Shown piece after piece: positions 16,776 to 25,148 of a stretch of 64,000 bases of DNA (positions within the stretch are counted from its first letter, which is position 1; each line of letters starts with the position of its first letter). The notes under the pieces are model-generated. The model was given only the letters and a program-made list of their open reading frames with translations, made no database searches and was not told where the DNA came from. The stretch is from contig NZ_MVAD01000001.1 of the NCBI RefSeq assembly GCF_002007115.1, positions 2,046,001 through 2,110,000 of the forward strand. Reading direction: 5' to 3'. The position numbers and the translations under genes are program-made. This DNA comes from Massilia sp. KIM. Lineage in GTDB: Bacteria > Pseudomonadota > Gammaproteobacteria > Burkholderiales > Burkholderiaceae_D.

Positions 16776-16862
16776 ACGTCATTCCGGCGAAGGCCGGAAT
16801 CCAAGTTTGCTCGCACGACTGCGCGAATAAACTTGGATCCCGGCCTTCGCCGGGATGACGTT
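16775..16862. repeat. REP-like palindrome with 34-bp arms
   Basis: Left arm 16775-16808 and right arm 16829-16862 are inverted repeats with two mismatches and a 20-nt spacer. Each arm also contains its own small hairpin, ATTCCGGC-GAAG-GCCGGAAT on the left and ATCCCGGC-CTTC-GCCGGGAT on the right. The two mismatches between arms are exactly the two that keep each small hairpin paired, which suggests the small hairpin is what selection or copying preserves. The GTCATTCC...GGAATCC core resembles repeats widespread in beta- and gammaproteobacteria. A second copy lies at 40503-40590. Confidence 0.85.
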
Positions 16863-17074
16863 CTGAGGATGGCTGGTGAATGACGCCGCGCGGCTGCGCG
16901 GACTTTCGAGGTGACGTTCCGGGCCGGCTGGCGAATGTGGCCGCGCTGCTGCACGGACTTCCGGGATGACGTTCCGGAGCCGGCTGGAGAATATGGTCGC
17001 GCGGCTGCGCGGACTTCAGGGATGACGTTCCGAAGCCGGCTGGTGAATGACGCCGCGCGGCTGCGCGCACTTTC
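16856..17074. repeat. 55/56-bp tandem repeat array, about four copies
   Basis: Units begin with TGACGTTC at 16856, 16912, 16967 and 17023, so the steps are 56, 55 and 56 bp. Each holds GGCTGG, a GCGCGGCTGCGCGGACTT-like block, and then the next GATGACGTTC. The first unit starts inside the right arm of the palindrome, so the array is built from repeated copies of sequence adjoining the palindrome end. There are no unique spacers, so it is not CRISPR. Confidence 0.85.
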
Positions 17075-17126
17075 TACCGGCGCGCCGGCAGGGTGAGCGA
17101 TCGGCCGACCCGTCCAAGCCCAGCCG

Positions 17127-17336
17127 TCAGGTATTCCTGCGCGGATACCCCTGCGCCAGAATCCGCTGCCACACCACTTCCTTCTGTTCCTTGCTCATCG
17201 AGACCCAGTTCGCCACCTCGGCGACGGTCCGCCCGCAGCCGCGGCATACCTCGTCGAAGGTGGTCGAGCACACCGCCACGCAAGGCGTGTCGGGCCGTTC
17301 CGGCGGTGCGCCGGCCTCAGCGCGCGGGGCCGACAT
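17127..17336 (-). CDS. DUF1289 family protein (small cysteine-rich)
   Basis: A 69-residue protein with the DUF1289 core. PCVAVCSTTFDEVCRGCGRT holds four cysteines (CxxxC...CxxC), followed by EVANWVSMSKEQKEVVWQRI. The cysteine pattern suggests metal or Fe-S binding, but the function is unproven. The start at 17336 lies inside the end of the DUF1415 gene (20-nt overlap), and the pair is likely co-transcribed. A longer start upstream would read back through DUF1415. Confidence 0.82.
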   Translation of the reverse strand: MSAPRAEAGAPPERPDTPCVAVCSTTFDEVCRGCGRTVAEVANWVSMSKEQKEVVWQRILAQGYPRRNT

Positions 17337-17886
17337 CGAGCTTGTCCCAGCCTTCATGGCCGAGCTTTTCCATGGTGTCGATATTCTTCTCGAAAATATC
17401 GGCCGCATCCGGGAAGGCTTCCACCGCCCGGGCGATGCTGTCCTCGCGCAGCAGGTGCAGGATGGGGTAAGGCGCGCGGTTGGTGTAGTTCGAAATGTCG
17501 TTCACGTCGGTGTCGGCGAACTGGTAGTGCGGGTGGAAACTGGCCACCTGCAGCTCGCCCTCGAGCTGCATGTCCTCGACGGCCGCATCGGCCACGTCCA
17601 GGAATTCGTTGTAATCCTCGAAATCGTTCAGCACGAAGGGATGGATCAGCAGGGTCGTATCGACCTGCTCGGGATCGGTATCCGACAGGCGCTGCAGCTC
17701 GTCCATCAGGGTTTCGAGCAGGGCCTCGGGCGTGGTGGCGTTCGAGACGACGTAACGCACCTGCTCCTTGACGTAGACCGATTTGGCGAAGGGGCAGAGA
17801 TTCAGGCCGATGACGGCCCGCTCCAGCCAGCGGCGGGTCGCGGCGATGATGGCCTCATCGTCCGCATTCAGGTTGGCAGTGCTCAT
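17317..17886 (-). CDS. DUF1415 family protein
   Basis: A 189-residue soluble protein of the DUF1415 family. Conserved-looking blocks are TRRWLERAVIGLNLCPFAK (about residues 17-35), TTLLIHPFVLNDFEDYNEFLD and ASFHPHYQFAD, followed by NRAPYPILHLLRE. The Cys-Pro-Phe and the HPHYQFAD region look like a binding or catalytic site, but no function is established as far as I know. It overlaps the DUF1289 gene downstream. Confidence 0.85.
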   Translation of the reverse strand: MSTANLNADDEAIIAATRRWLERAVIGLNLCPFAKSVYVKEQVRYVVSNATTPEALLETLMDELQRLSDTDPEQVDTTLLIHPFVLNDFEDYNEFLDVADAAVEDMQLEGELQVASFHPHYQFADTDVNDISNYTNRAPYPILHLLREDSIARAVEAFPDAADIFEKNIDTMEKLGHEGWDKLDVGPAR

Positions 17887-18252
17887 GTGGAACTTTCTAA
17901 AAACGGTGCGTACGGCAGACCCCGGATTGTACGCACTCTTTGCGCCCCCTCATAGATTGACAGGCTGGCAAGGATAAGGTTCATCAGTAGATGAGCCTGT
18001 GCTGCGAGGCCGCCCCCCTTCGCCATACCCCCACCGGTATGCGCGAAAAGGAGGCCCGCACGGGGCCAAAAAACGGGAAAATTCCAGATACTCCCGGCAT
18101 CATCTGTTTATATGATGTCAAATTGCGAAAATGACCAAGGCAGGGATTTTTGTAACGGCGGCGGATTATTTCTTGACTGACTCGCGAATTCATCCGTACA
18201 CTGCCCTCTTGATTCTCGTCCGTTCGTTCCTGGACGCAACACTGGACACGCT
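17887..18252. other. 366-nt intergenic region with two hairpins
   Basis: No gene is supported here. Two inverted repeats are visible: AGGTTCATC/GATGAGCCT (17977-17998, one mismatch) and CATACC/GGTATG (18024-18041). They could be operators or 3' structures. The right part carries the promoter for the lytic transglycosylase gene. Base composition is less GC-rich than the flanks, especially from 18100 onward. Confidence 0.6.
18173..18202 (+). promoter_or_regulatory. Putative sigma-70 promoter of mltD
   Basis: TTGACT (18173-18178) and TACACT (18197-18202) are 18 bp apart and lie 50 bp before the mltD ATG. This is the best -35 match near any gene in the window, in an A+T-rich stretch. Confidence 0.6.
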
Positions 18253-19593
18253 ATGCACGACACGACACGCCACACCGCAGCCCTGGCAGCGCTGGCCCTC
18301 CTGGCCGCCGCTCCCCTGAGTCAAGCGATGGATACGCCGTCCGCACCCGCCCTGCAGGCGGGAGCCGCCGCAAACGCCCGTCCCGTTCTGCCGCAGGCCC
18401 TGGCGCCGCTCAAGACGGACATCAAGGCCGACGAATACCGTGAAACCGACCTCTGGGCCCGTATCCGCAGCGGCTACGCGATTCCCGACGTCGACAACAA
18501 CCTGGTCAACCGCCACGCCCAGTGGTACAGCGCCCGCCCGGACTACCTGGCGCGCATCTCGGGCCGCGCCTCGCTCTACCTCTACCACGTGGTGCAGGAG
18601 CTGGAAAAGCGCGGCATGCCGACCGAACTGGCCCTGCTGCCGGTGATCGAATCGGCCTTCAATCCGCAGGCCTTGTCGAGCGCCAACGCGGCCGGCATCT
18701 GGCAGTTCGTGCCGGGCACCGGCAAGGATTTCGACCTCAAGCAGAACATGTTCAAGGACGAGCGCCGCGGCGTGCTGGCCTCGACCGACGCCGCCCTCAC
18801 CTACCTGCAGCGCCTGTACACCATGTTCGGCGACTGGCACCTGGCCCTGGCTGCGTATAACTGGGGCGAGGGCAATGTTCAGCGCGCCATCAAGAAGAAC
18901 CAGGCGGCCGGCAAGCCGACCGACTTCGAGAGCCTGGCCGAGCTGATGCCCGCCGAGACCCGCAACTACGTGCCCAAGCTGCAGGCGGTCAAGAACATCG
19001 TGGCGGCCCCCAACCAGTTCGGCGTCGCGCTGCCGGCGATCGACAACCAGCCCTACTTCACCGCGGTCGACAAGACCAGCGACATCGACCTCGCGGTCGC
19101 GGCCCAGCTGGCCGAGATGTCGATCGACGAATTCAAGGCCCTGAACCCACAGTTCAAGAAGCCGGTCATCACCGGCGGCGAAAAGACCAAGATCCTGCTG
19201 CCCAAGGAAAACGCCGAGAAATTCCAGGTCAACCTGGCCCAGTTCGGCAAGGCGCTCTCGTCCTGGACCACCCACACCATCACCAGCGCCAAGGTCAGCA
19301 TCGCCTCGCTGGCCTCGAAGTTCGGCACCACGCCGGAAGTCATCCGCCAGGCCAACAACATCCCGGACCGCACCGTGCTCAAGGCCGGTTCGACCATCCT
19401 GGTGCCCAAGACCTCGGCCAATGCGCACAGCGACATCGCCGAGAACATCATCGACAATGCGGTGGTGGCCTTCGAGGCGGAGCGCACGGCGCGCAAGGGC
19501 AAGCTGTCCGGCAACCAGCGCTTCAAGACCAAGGCCGGCGTGACCAGCACCAAGAAGTCGCGCAACACCAGTTCCCAGCGCAAGCGCCGCTGA
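18253..19593 (+). CDS. mltD: Lytic murein transglycosylase MltD-like (SLT plus LysM)
   Basis: A 446-residue periplasmic enzyme that cleaves the MurNAc-GlcNAc bond of peptidoglycan with formation of 1,6-anhydroMurNAc. There is a Sec signal peptide (cut near SQA-MD) with no lipobox, unlike E. coli MltD. The SLT domain (about residues 115-230) has the catalytic Glu in LPVIESAFNP, then AAGIWQFVPGTG and LALAAYNWGEGNV. One clear LysM motif (about 338-385, ITSAKVSIASLASKFG then LKAGSTILVPK) binds peptidoglycan. The C-terminus is very basic. It stands alone between its own promoter and a 3' hairpin. Confidence 0.92.
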   Translation: MHDTTRHTAALAALALLAAAPLSQAMDTPSAPALQAGAAANARPVLPQALAPLKTDIKADEYRETDLWARIRSGYAIPDVDNNLVNRHAQWYSARPDYLARISGRASLYLYHVVQELEKRGMPTELALLPVIESAFNPQALSSANAAGIWQFVPGTGKDFDLKQNMFKDERRGVLASTDAALTYLQRLYTMFGDWHLALAAYNWGEGNVQRAIKKNQAAGKPTDFESLAELMPAETRNYVPKLQAVKNIVAAPNQFGVALPAIDNQPYFTAVDKTSDIDLAVAAQLAEMSIDEFKALNPQFKKPVITGGEKTKILLPKENAEKFQVNLAQFGKALSSWTTHTITSAKVSIASLASKFGTTPEVIRQANNIPDRTVLKAGSTILVPKTSANAHSDIAENIIDNAVVAFEAERTARKGKLSGNQRFKTKAGVTSTKKSRNTSSQRKRR

Positions 19594-19613
19594 GCTTGAC
19601 ACTAGAGCAAGAA

Positions 19614-19637
19614 CGCACACGGCCGCGGCCGGGTGCG
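19614..19637 (+). terminator. Strong hairpin after mltD
   Basis: Arms of 11 bp with one mismatch (CGCACACGGCC / GGCCGGGTGCG) and a 2-nt loop lie 20 nt after the mltD stop. There is no U-tract behind it, so it may be a Rho-dependent or 3'-protecting structure. Confidence 0.45.
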
Positions 19638-19659
19638 TGCACGCTTTACGAAAAACCTG

Positions 19660-19944
19660 TATAGTACGGTTTGTGCGCTGCAAGAATCCGTCAACGAAGC
19701 ACGGCGTCAGCGCACCGGTTATCACTAACCCATAGCAGCATCGCAAACCCAGGCGGCTCTTTCGAGCGCCTCCCATAAAGCCCTCCGCCCTGCGTGTCGT
19801 TGTCAGACACAGTCCCGGCGCAAAGCTTTTGTGCCGAAATTTCTTTCATTTCTGAGTCATTTCGTTTGTCGGTTCGCGTTGCTTTTTTGCGTTCGCTTTC
19901 CAAGCGCGAGCGCGCATGATTTATTCCGAAAGAGTTAGAACACA
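19660..19944 (+). promoter_or_regulatory. Long structured 5' leader of rhlE
   Basis: A TATAGT (19660-19665) begins a gene-free stretch of about 280 nt ahead of the helicase. Three hairpins follow in order: 19751-19771 (AGGCGGCTC/GAGCGCCT, one bulge), 19794-19810 (GTGTC/GACAC) and 19816-19836 (9-bp stem CGGCGCAAA/TTTGTGCCG with one G-T pair and a 3-nt loop). A T-rich stretch (19840-19890) comes next. Long leaders are known for cold-shock and helicase genes; a control role here is inference. No ORF in it is convincing. Confidence 0.5.
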
Positions 19945-21558
19945 ATGAGTTTTGAAGCACTAGGCTTACACGCAGCTATCGTCAAGGCAGTGGCCGACAC
20001 GGGTTACACCAACCCGACCCCGGTCCAGGAGCAGGCCATCCCTGCCGCCATCGCCGGCCGCGACCTGCTGGTCTCCTCGCAAACCGGTTCGGGCAAGACC
20101 GCGGCGTTCATGCTGCCGGCCCTGCACCAGCTGGCGAGCAGCGAAGCCGCGCCCGCAGCCAAGACCCCTGCGCAAGAAGCGCAGTCGGCCCGCGCACGCG
20201 GCGAACGCGTCCGTTTCAAGCCGGCCCAGCCGAAAATGCTGGTCCTGACCCCGACCCGCGAGCTGGCCCTGCAGGTGACCACCGCGACCGAGCAGTACAC
20301 CGCGCACATGCGCCGCATCCGCACCGTCTCGATCCTTGGCGGCATGCCCTATCCGAAACAGATGCAGCTGCTGGCCAAGAACCCTGAAGTCCTGGTCGCG
20401 ACCCCGGGCCGCCTGATCGACCACATGGAGTCGGGCAAGATCGACTTCTCCCAGCTCGAGATCCTGGTGCTGGACGAGGCCGACCGCATGCTGGACATGG
20501 GCTTCATCGAAGACATCGAGAAGATCGTCGCCGCGACCCCGGACAGCCGCCAGACCATGCTGTTCTCGGCCACCCTGGACGGCGTGGTGGGCAACATGGC
20601 GCGCCGCATCACCAAGGACCCGATGGTGATCCAGATCGCCAGCGCGACCCAGCGCCACGAGAACATCGTGCAGAAGGTGCACTTCGTCGACGACCTGTCG
20701 CACAAGAACCGCCTGCTCGACCATCTGCTGCGCGACGACACGCTGGACCAGGCCGTGGTGTTCACCGCCACCAAGCGTGACGCCGACATGATCGCCGACC
20801 GCCTGAACATCGCCGGCTTCGCCGCCGCCGCCCTGCATGGCGACATGCACCAGGGCGCGCGCAACCGCACCCTGGACAGCCTGCGCAAGGGCCGGGTCAA
20901 GGTGCTGGTGGCGACCGACGTCGCCGCGCGCGGCATCGACGTGCCGAACATCACCCACGTGGTGAACTACGACCTGCCGAAGTTCCCCGAGGACTACGTG
21001 CACCGCATCGGCCGTACCGGCCGCGCCGGCCGCAACGGCATCGCGATCTCGCTGGTGAACCACGCCGAAGGCATGAACGTGCGCCGCATCGAGCGCTTCA
21101 CCCGCCAGCCGATCCCGGTCGACGTGGTGGAAGGCTTCGAGCCGAAGCGCGCTCCCGCGCCTGCGCGAGCAGGCTGGAAGCCGGGCGACGGCCGTCACGG
21201 CAAGCCGGGCCAGCGCAGCTTCGGCAAGCCCTCGGGTCCGCGTACCGGCGGCTACGAGCGTCCGCAGTACGCCGACCGCGCCCCGCGTGAAGGCCAGGGC
21301 GAGCGTCCGCAGTACGAAAGCCGCTTCGCCGACCGTGGTCCGCGCGAAGCCGGCCAGGCCGAGCGTCCGCAGCACCCGAACCGCTTTGCCGATCGTGGCC
21401 CGCGCGAAGGCGCGCCGCGCCACGGCGAGCAGCGCGACGCCCAGCGCCGCCCGGCCTTCGCCGACCGCGCCCCGCGTGACGGCCAGCGCCGCGAAGGCGG
21501 CTACAAGGGCGCGCACCCGCGCTCGATGGAAGGCGCGCGCCGCACCTTCGGCGACTGA
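19945..21558 (+). CDS. rhlE: DEAD-box RNA helicase, RhlE type
   Basis: ATP-dependent RNA helicase of 537 residues for RNA remodelling, ribosome assembly and cold growth. The motifs in order are the Q motif (GYTNPTPVQEQAIP), AQTGSGKT-equivalent SSQTGSGKTAAF, PTRELALQV, TPGRLIDH, VLDEADRMLDMGF, FSATLD, ATDVAARGIDVPNI and HRIGRTGRAGR. The C-terminal 130 residues are basic and repetitive, with four blocks around FADRGPRE/ADRAPRE, an RNA-binding tail of the kind seen in RhlE proteins. A long leader precedes it and a strong intrinsic terminator follows. Confidence 0.94.
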   Translation: MSFEALGLHAAIVKAVADTGYTNPTPVQEQAIPAAIAGRDLLVSSQTGSGKTAAFMLPALHQLASSEAAPAAKTPAQEAQSARARGERVRFKPAQPKMLVLTPTRELALQVTTATEQYTAHMRRIRTVSILGGMPYPKQMQLLAKNPEVLVATPGRLIDHMESGKIDFSQLEILVLDEADRMLDMGFIEDIEKIVAATPDSRQTMLFSATLDGVVGNMARRITKDPMVIQIASATQRHENIVQKVHFVDDLSHKNRLLDHLLRDDTLDQAVVFTATKRDADMIADRLNIAGFAAAALHGDMHQGARNRTLDSLRKGRVKVLVATDVAARGIDVPNITHVVNYDLPKFPEDYVHRIGRTGRAGRNGIAISLVNHAEGMNVRRIERFTRQPIPVDVVEGFEPKRAPAPARAGWKPGDGRHGKPGQRSFGKPSGPRTGGYERPQYADRAPREGQGERPQYESRFADRGPREAGQAERPQHPNRFADRGPREGAPRHGEQRDAQRRPAFADRAPRDGQRREGGYKGAHPRSMEGARRTFGD

Positions 21559-21577
21559 TCGCCCTCGCATCAACCAG

Positions 21578-21605
21578 AACGGCTGCCCTCGGGCAGCCGT
21601 TTTTC
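21578..21605 (+). terminator. Rho-independent terminator of rhlE
   Basis: A perfect 11-bp stem (AACGGCTGCCC / GGGCAGCCGTT) with a 2-nt loop is followed by a run of T, 19 nt after the rhlE stop. It also ends just before the convergent lipoprotein gene. Confidence 0.95.
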
Positions 21606-21614
21606 ATTGGCGCC

Positions 21615-23978
21615 TCAGCCCGGCGCGCTCCAGCGCACCCGGCCGCGCAGCGGCGCCATGGCGCCTTCGCAGCGCTGCTCGAAGCGCAGGTCGACGTCGG
21701 CCAGCACACCCTGCACGAAACTGATTTTGTCGATCACGAACCAGCCGATGAGTGTGTTGCAGCCGCGGCCATCCCCGCTGAAGCTCAGGCCGCCCTTCAC
21801 CGGATTGTGGAAGGGATAGCGGCGCAGGTCGCCGTAATAGCCCGGCTGCAGCTGGGTCAGCGAGTTCATGCCGGCGAAGTCGCCGCTGTACCAGCTCGCG
21901 CCGCCGATGTTCAGGACCAGGCGCGCGCCGACCGCGCTCAGCGCGAGCGTCGCGTTGGCGTCGGTGAAGGTGCGCGTCGCGCCGCCGCCGATGTAGTCGC
22001 CGGGTGAGCTCTCCAGGTAGACGTAGTTGCCGCTGGTCGGGGTGGCGCCCGCCGCGGGCCGCCACAGGCCCGCCGGCGGCGGCGCCACCGGTCCGGGCGG
22101 CGCCGTGGTGTCGCCGGCGCGCCAGCGGATCTTGCCGTGCAGCGCAGAAGCGCCGCCCTCGCAACGCTGTTCGAAGCGCAGGTCGAGCGCGGTCATCGTG
22201 CCGCCCGAATAGGCCACATGGTCGACCACCATCCAGCCCAGCAACTGGTTGCAGCCACGCCCCTCCCCGCTCCAGGACAGCCCGCCGCGCGCAGGGTTAT
22301 GGAAGGGGTAGCGCTGCAGCGCGCCGTAAAAGCCGGTCTTGAGCTGCGCCAGGCTCGACATGCCGACGAATTCGCCCCGCCAGTCCTCGTCGCCCTCGAC
22401 CCGCACGTTGACCTGGGCGCCGCTGCCCGCGATGCTCATGCTGGCGTTGGCCTGGGTGTAGGTGTAGACCCCGCCGCCACCGATGTAATCGCCCTGGGTG
22501 CTCTCCAGGTAGATGTAGTTGCCGGACGAGGGTGTGGCGCCGCTGGCCGGCTGCCACAACCCGGCCGGCGGCGTGCCCGGCCCCGGCGGCGCCGTCGAGT
22601 CGGCGGCGCTCCATCGCACCCGGCCACGCAGGGCGGGCACGCCGCCCTCGCAGTGCTGTTCGAAGCGCAGGTCGACGGCGGTGATGGCCGTGCCCTGGTA
22701 GCTGATGCTGTCGATCGCGAACCAGCCGGTGAGCTGGTTGCAGCCGCGCCCTTCGCCGCTCCACGACAGGCCGCCGCGCGCCGGGTCGTGGAAGGGATAG
22801 CGGGTCAGCCCGGCATAGTAGCCCGGCTGCAGCCGGGTGAGCGTGTTCATGCCGACGAACTGGCCGTCCCAGTTGTCGTCGCCGGTCACGCGCAACTGCA
22901 GCCCGGCCCCGAGCGGGCTCACGCTCAGCAGGCTGTCGGCGCCCGTGTACAGGCGCTGGCCGCCGCCGCCGATGTAGTCGCCGCCATCGCTCTCGAGGTA
23001 GACGAAGTTGCCGTTCGCCGGCAGCGCGGCGTCGTCCGGCTTCCAGGTGGCGACGATCGCCACTTTGGACACGGCGCTGGTGGCGACGCCGTCGCTGACG
23101 GTCAGCGAGGCTTCGTAATTGCCCGGCTTGTCGGCGCGGAAGGCCGGCCGAGCGCTGCCGGCCTGGACCAGGGTCGCGTTGCTGCCCTCCGGCCGGGCGC
23201 TCAGGGTCCAGGCATAGCTGATCTGGCGGTTGCTGCTGACGGTGCTCTGCCGGCCGTCCAGGGTCACCACGTCGCCGGTCGACACCGTGAGCGCGCGTCC
23301 GGCGTGGGCGGCCGGCACATAGCTGACGCCGGGCTCCACGAACAGGACGCCGCCGCGGATGGCCGCCGCCACCACCGCCTGGTTTTCGAGGCTCTCGCTG
23401 AAGCCGGCCAGCACCGAGGCGCGGGTCGCCGCCGCGCGGTCGAGCGCATCGGTCCAGAAGGCGATGCCGGCAGGCTCGCCGGCGCGCCCGAGCACGTTCA
23501 GGTAATAGCGCTCGACGACCGCGCGGTTGGTGGGCGCGCCGCCATAGACCGACCTATATTCGTCGGACTGGGTGAAGGCTTGGGCGACCGCATCGATGCT
23601 GGCGCCGCGCGCCAGCGCGTCGATCCAGTAGCCGACGCCGGCCGGGTCGGGCGTGCGCGCGAAGGCCGCCTGGTAGAGGCGGTAAACCTGCCCGGCGACG
23701 CCGTCGGTGTCGGGGGACAGGGTGGCGTCGGCGAAGCGCAGGTGCGCGCTGCGCGGCACGGCCACGCCGGGGCCGCCCTTGACCAGGTCTTCGACCAGGT
23801 AGCCGCTGCCGCTGGGCGAGATCCGATAATTGGCGCGCAGCCCGGTGAAGGTATGCAGGCTGCTGGTCACCGCGGCCAGGCTGCGGGGCTGGGAGGCCGG
23901 CGTCTCGGCTTCCCCGCCGCCGCAGGCGGCGAGCAGGACGGCGGACAGCAAGGCCAGGAAAAGGTGGCGAATTGGCAT
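21615..23978 (-). CDS. Lipoprotein with DUF4214-like, PKD-like and three repeated C-terminal modules
   Basis: A 787-residue lipoprotein starting MPIRHLFLALLSAVLLAACGGG; the lipobox Cys is residue 19, and the longer start at 24026 would bury it. A DUF4214-like region follows (about 95-205; YQAAFARTPDPAGVGYWIDAL then YLNVLGRAGEPAGIAFWTDAL). Next is a PKD-like beta domain (about 230-311). Last come three tandem modules of about 135 residues (322-456, 485-619, 649-784) sharing YLES..GDYIGGG, RYPFHxPxxGGLSxSGxGRGCN and DLRFEQxCEG. Each module has a conserved Cys pair. The modules are joined by Pro-rich linkers. It is likely surface-exposed and adhesive or ligand-binding; the function is unknown. 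Confidence 0.85.
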   Translation of the reverse strand: MPIRHLFLALLSAVLLAACGGGEAETPASQPRSLAAVTSSLHTFTGLRANYRISPSGSGYLVEDLVKGGPGVAVPRSAHLRFADATLSPDTDGVAGQVYRLYQAAFARTPDPAGVGYWIDALARGASIDAVAQAFTQSDEYRSVYGGAPTNRAVVERYYLNVLGRAGEPAGIAFWTDALDRAAATRASVLAGFSESLENQAVVAAAIRGGVLFVEPGVSYVPAAHAGRALTVSTGDVVTLDGRQSTVSSNRQISYAWTLSARPEGSNATLVQAGSARPAFRADKPGNYEASLTVSDGVATSAVSKVAIVATWKPDDAALPANGNFVYLESDGGDYIGGGGQRLYTGADSLLSVSPLGAGLQLRVTGDDNWDGQFVGMNTLTRLQPGYYAGLTRYPFHDPARGGLSWSGEGRGCNQLTGWFAIDSISYQGTAITAVDLRFEQHCEGGVPALRGRVRWSAADSTAPPGPGTPPAGLWQPASGATPSSGNYIYLESTQGDYIGGGGVYTYTQANASMSIAGSGAQVNVRVEGDEDWRGEFVGMSSLAQLKTGFYGALQRYPFHNPARGGLSWSGEGRGCNQLLGWMVVDHVAYSGGTMTALDLRFEQRCEGGASALHGKIRWRAGDTTAPPGPVAPPPAGLWRPAAGATPTSGNYVYLESSPGDYIGGGATRTFTDANATLALSAVGARLVLNIGGASWYSGDFAGMNSLTQLQPGYYGDLRRYPFHNPVKGGLSFSGDGRGCNTLIGWFVIDKISFVQGVLADVDLRFEQRCEGAMAPLRGRVRWSAPG

Positions 23979-24104
23979 GGGACGTCGAGGTGGAAACGGT
24001 CGCGGGATGATGACACACTCATCCATGTAAAAGCTTGCGCGAACCGGGCTTCGGCAGCGCCAGGCGCGATTTTATGCAGCGCAGGTAGGATGCCGGCGCG
24101 CGCG

Positions 24105-24110
24105 TATAAT
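24105..24110 (+). promoter_or_regulatory. Perfect -10 box (TATAAT) upstream of senB-selD
   Basis: TATAAT lies 39 bp before the GTG start of the glycosyltransferase, which leaves a normal leader of about 30 nt. No good -35 box is present at 16-18 bp, so an activator or an extended element may help. Confidence 0.5.
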
Positions 24111-24149
24111 CGCGCTCTTCCGGACCCGGCCTCACTGGAGTCGACCGCA

Positions 24150-25148
24150 GTGCGCACACGTATCCTCATCGTCAGCCCCGCCCGTGCGCGGGACAACAAC
24201 GGCAACTGGCAGACCGCCAGCCGCTGGGCGCGTTTCCTGCGCGGACGCTACGAGGTCGCCATCGCCGGCCACTGGAGCCCAGCCGATCCGGCCCCGGACC
24301 TCCTGATCGCCCTGCACGCGCGCCGCTCCGCCGCCTCGCTGGCGGCCTTCTCCCAGGCCCACCCGGAGCGCCCCTCGGTGCTGGTGCTGACCGGCACCGA
24401 CCTGTACCGCGACATCGAGGACTCGCCCGAGGCCCAGGCCTCGCTGGCGCACGCGGGCGCCATGGTGCTGCTCCAGGAGGCCGGCCTGTCCCGCCTCGCG
24501 CCAGCGCTGCGCGCCAAGGCGCACGTGATCCACCAGTCGGCGCCTGCTCTGCGGCCCTGGCGGCCGCCCGCGACGCGGCGCCACCTCGACCTGTGCATGA
24601 TCGGCCACCTGCGCGCGGAAAAAGATCCGCTGACCTACATGCGCGCCGCCGCACTGGTCCAGGACCCGCGCGCGCGCCTGCTGCACATCGGCGGCGCCCT
24701 CGATCCGGCGCTGGGCGAGGCCGCCCAGGCCGCCATGCTGGCCACGCCGCGCTACCGCTGGCTGGGCGCCCTGCCCCACGCCGAGGCGCGCCAGCGCCTC
24801 AAGCGCTGCCACGCGATGGTGATCGCCTCCCGGATGGAAGGCGGCGCCAACGTGATCATCGAGGCGGTGACCTGCGGCGTGCCAGTGCTGGCGTCCCGCA
24901 TCGAGGGCAATCGCGGCATGCTGGGCGAGGACTACGCCGGCTATTTCGATCCGGGCGACGCCGCGGCGCTGGCGCGCCTGATCGAGCGCAGCATCGCCGA
25001 CGCGCCCTTTTACGACACCCTGCGCCGCCAGTGCGCCGCCCGCGCCCCGCTGTTCGCGCCGCAGGCCGAGCAAGCGGCGCTGCGCGACTTGGTGGATAAT
25101 CTGCTGCGCAGCGCGCACGAACAACCCGAGAACCAGGAACAGACATGA
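24150..25148 (+). CDS. senB: SenB-like glycosyltransferase (selenosugar synthase candidate)
   Basis: A 332-residue GT-B-fold protein. The GTG at 24150 follows CTGGAG by 9 nt and gives RTRILIVSPARARDNNGNWQ, where the NGNWQTASRWARFL block is typical of the glycosyltransferase family found beside selD. The C-terminal half has MIGHLRAEKDPL, IGGALDP and SRMEGGANVIIEA, the usual GT4 donor-site region. SenB proteins join selenophosphate to a UDP-sugar to form a selenosugar with a C-Se bond in selenoneine synthesis. The ATGA overlap with selD supports a selenium role. The exact substrate is inferred from family and context. Confidence 0.8.
   Translation: MRTRILIVSPARARDNNGNWQTASRWARFLRGRYEVAIAGHWSPADPAPDLLIALHARRSAASLAAFSQAHPERPSVLVLTGTDLYRDIEDSPEAQASLAHAGAMVLLQEAGLSRLAPALRAKAHVIHQSAPALRPWRPPATRRHLDLCMIGHLRAEKDPLTYMRAAALVQDPRARLLHIGGALDPALGEAAQAAMLATPRYRWLGALPHAEARQRLKRCHAMVIASRMEGGANVIIEAVTCGVPVLASRIEGNRGMLGEDYAGYFDPGDAAALARLIERSIADAPFYDTLRRQCAARAPLFAPQAEQAALRDLVDNLLRSAHEQPENQEQT

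Noticed and set aside
16856..17074. Regular repeats that might be a CRISPR array
   Set aside because: The units are contiguous with no unique spacers, the repeats differ from each other, and no cas genes are present. The same holds for 40588-40747.
17887..18252. A tRNA or small RNA gene in this gap
   Set aside because: The hairpins do not form a cloverleaf, no CCA end or T-loop motif is seen, and there is no terminator.
19691..19960. 89-residue minus-strand frame in the rhlE leader
   Set aside because: No ribosome site and no recognisable motif; it crosses hairpins and the rhlE start. The leader reading is more likely.
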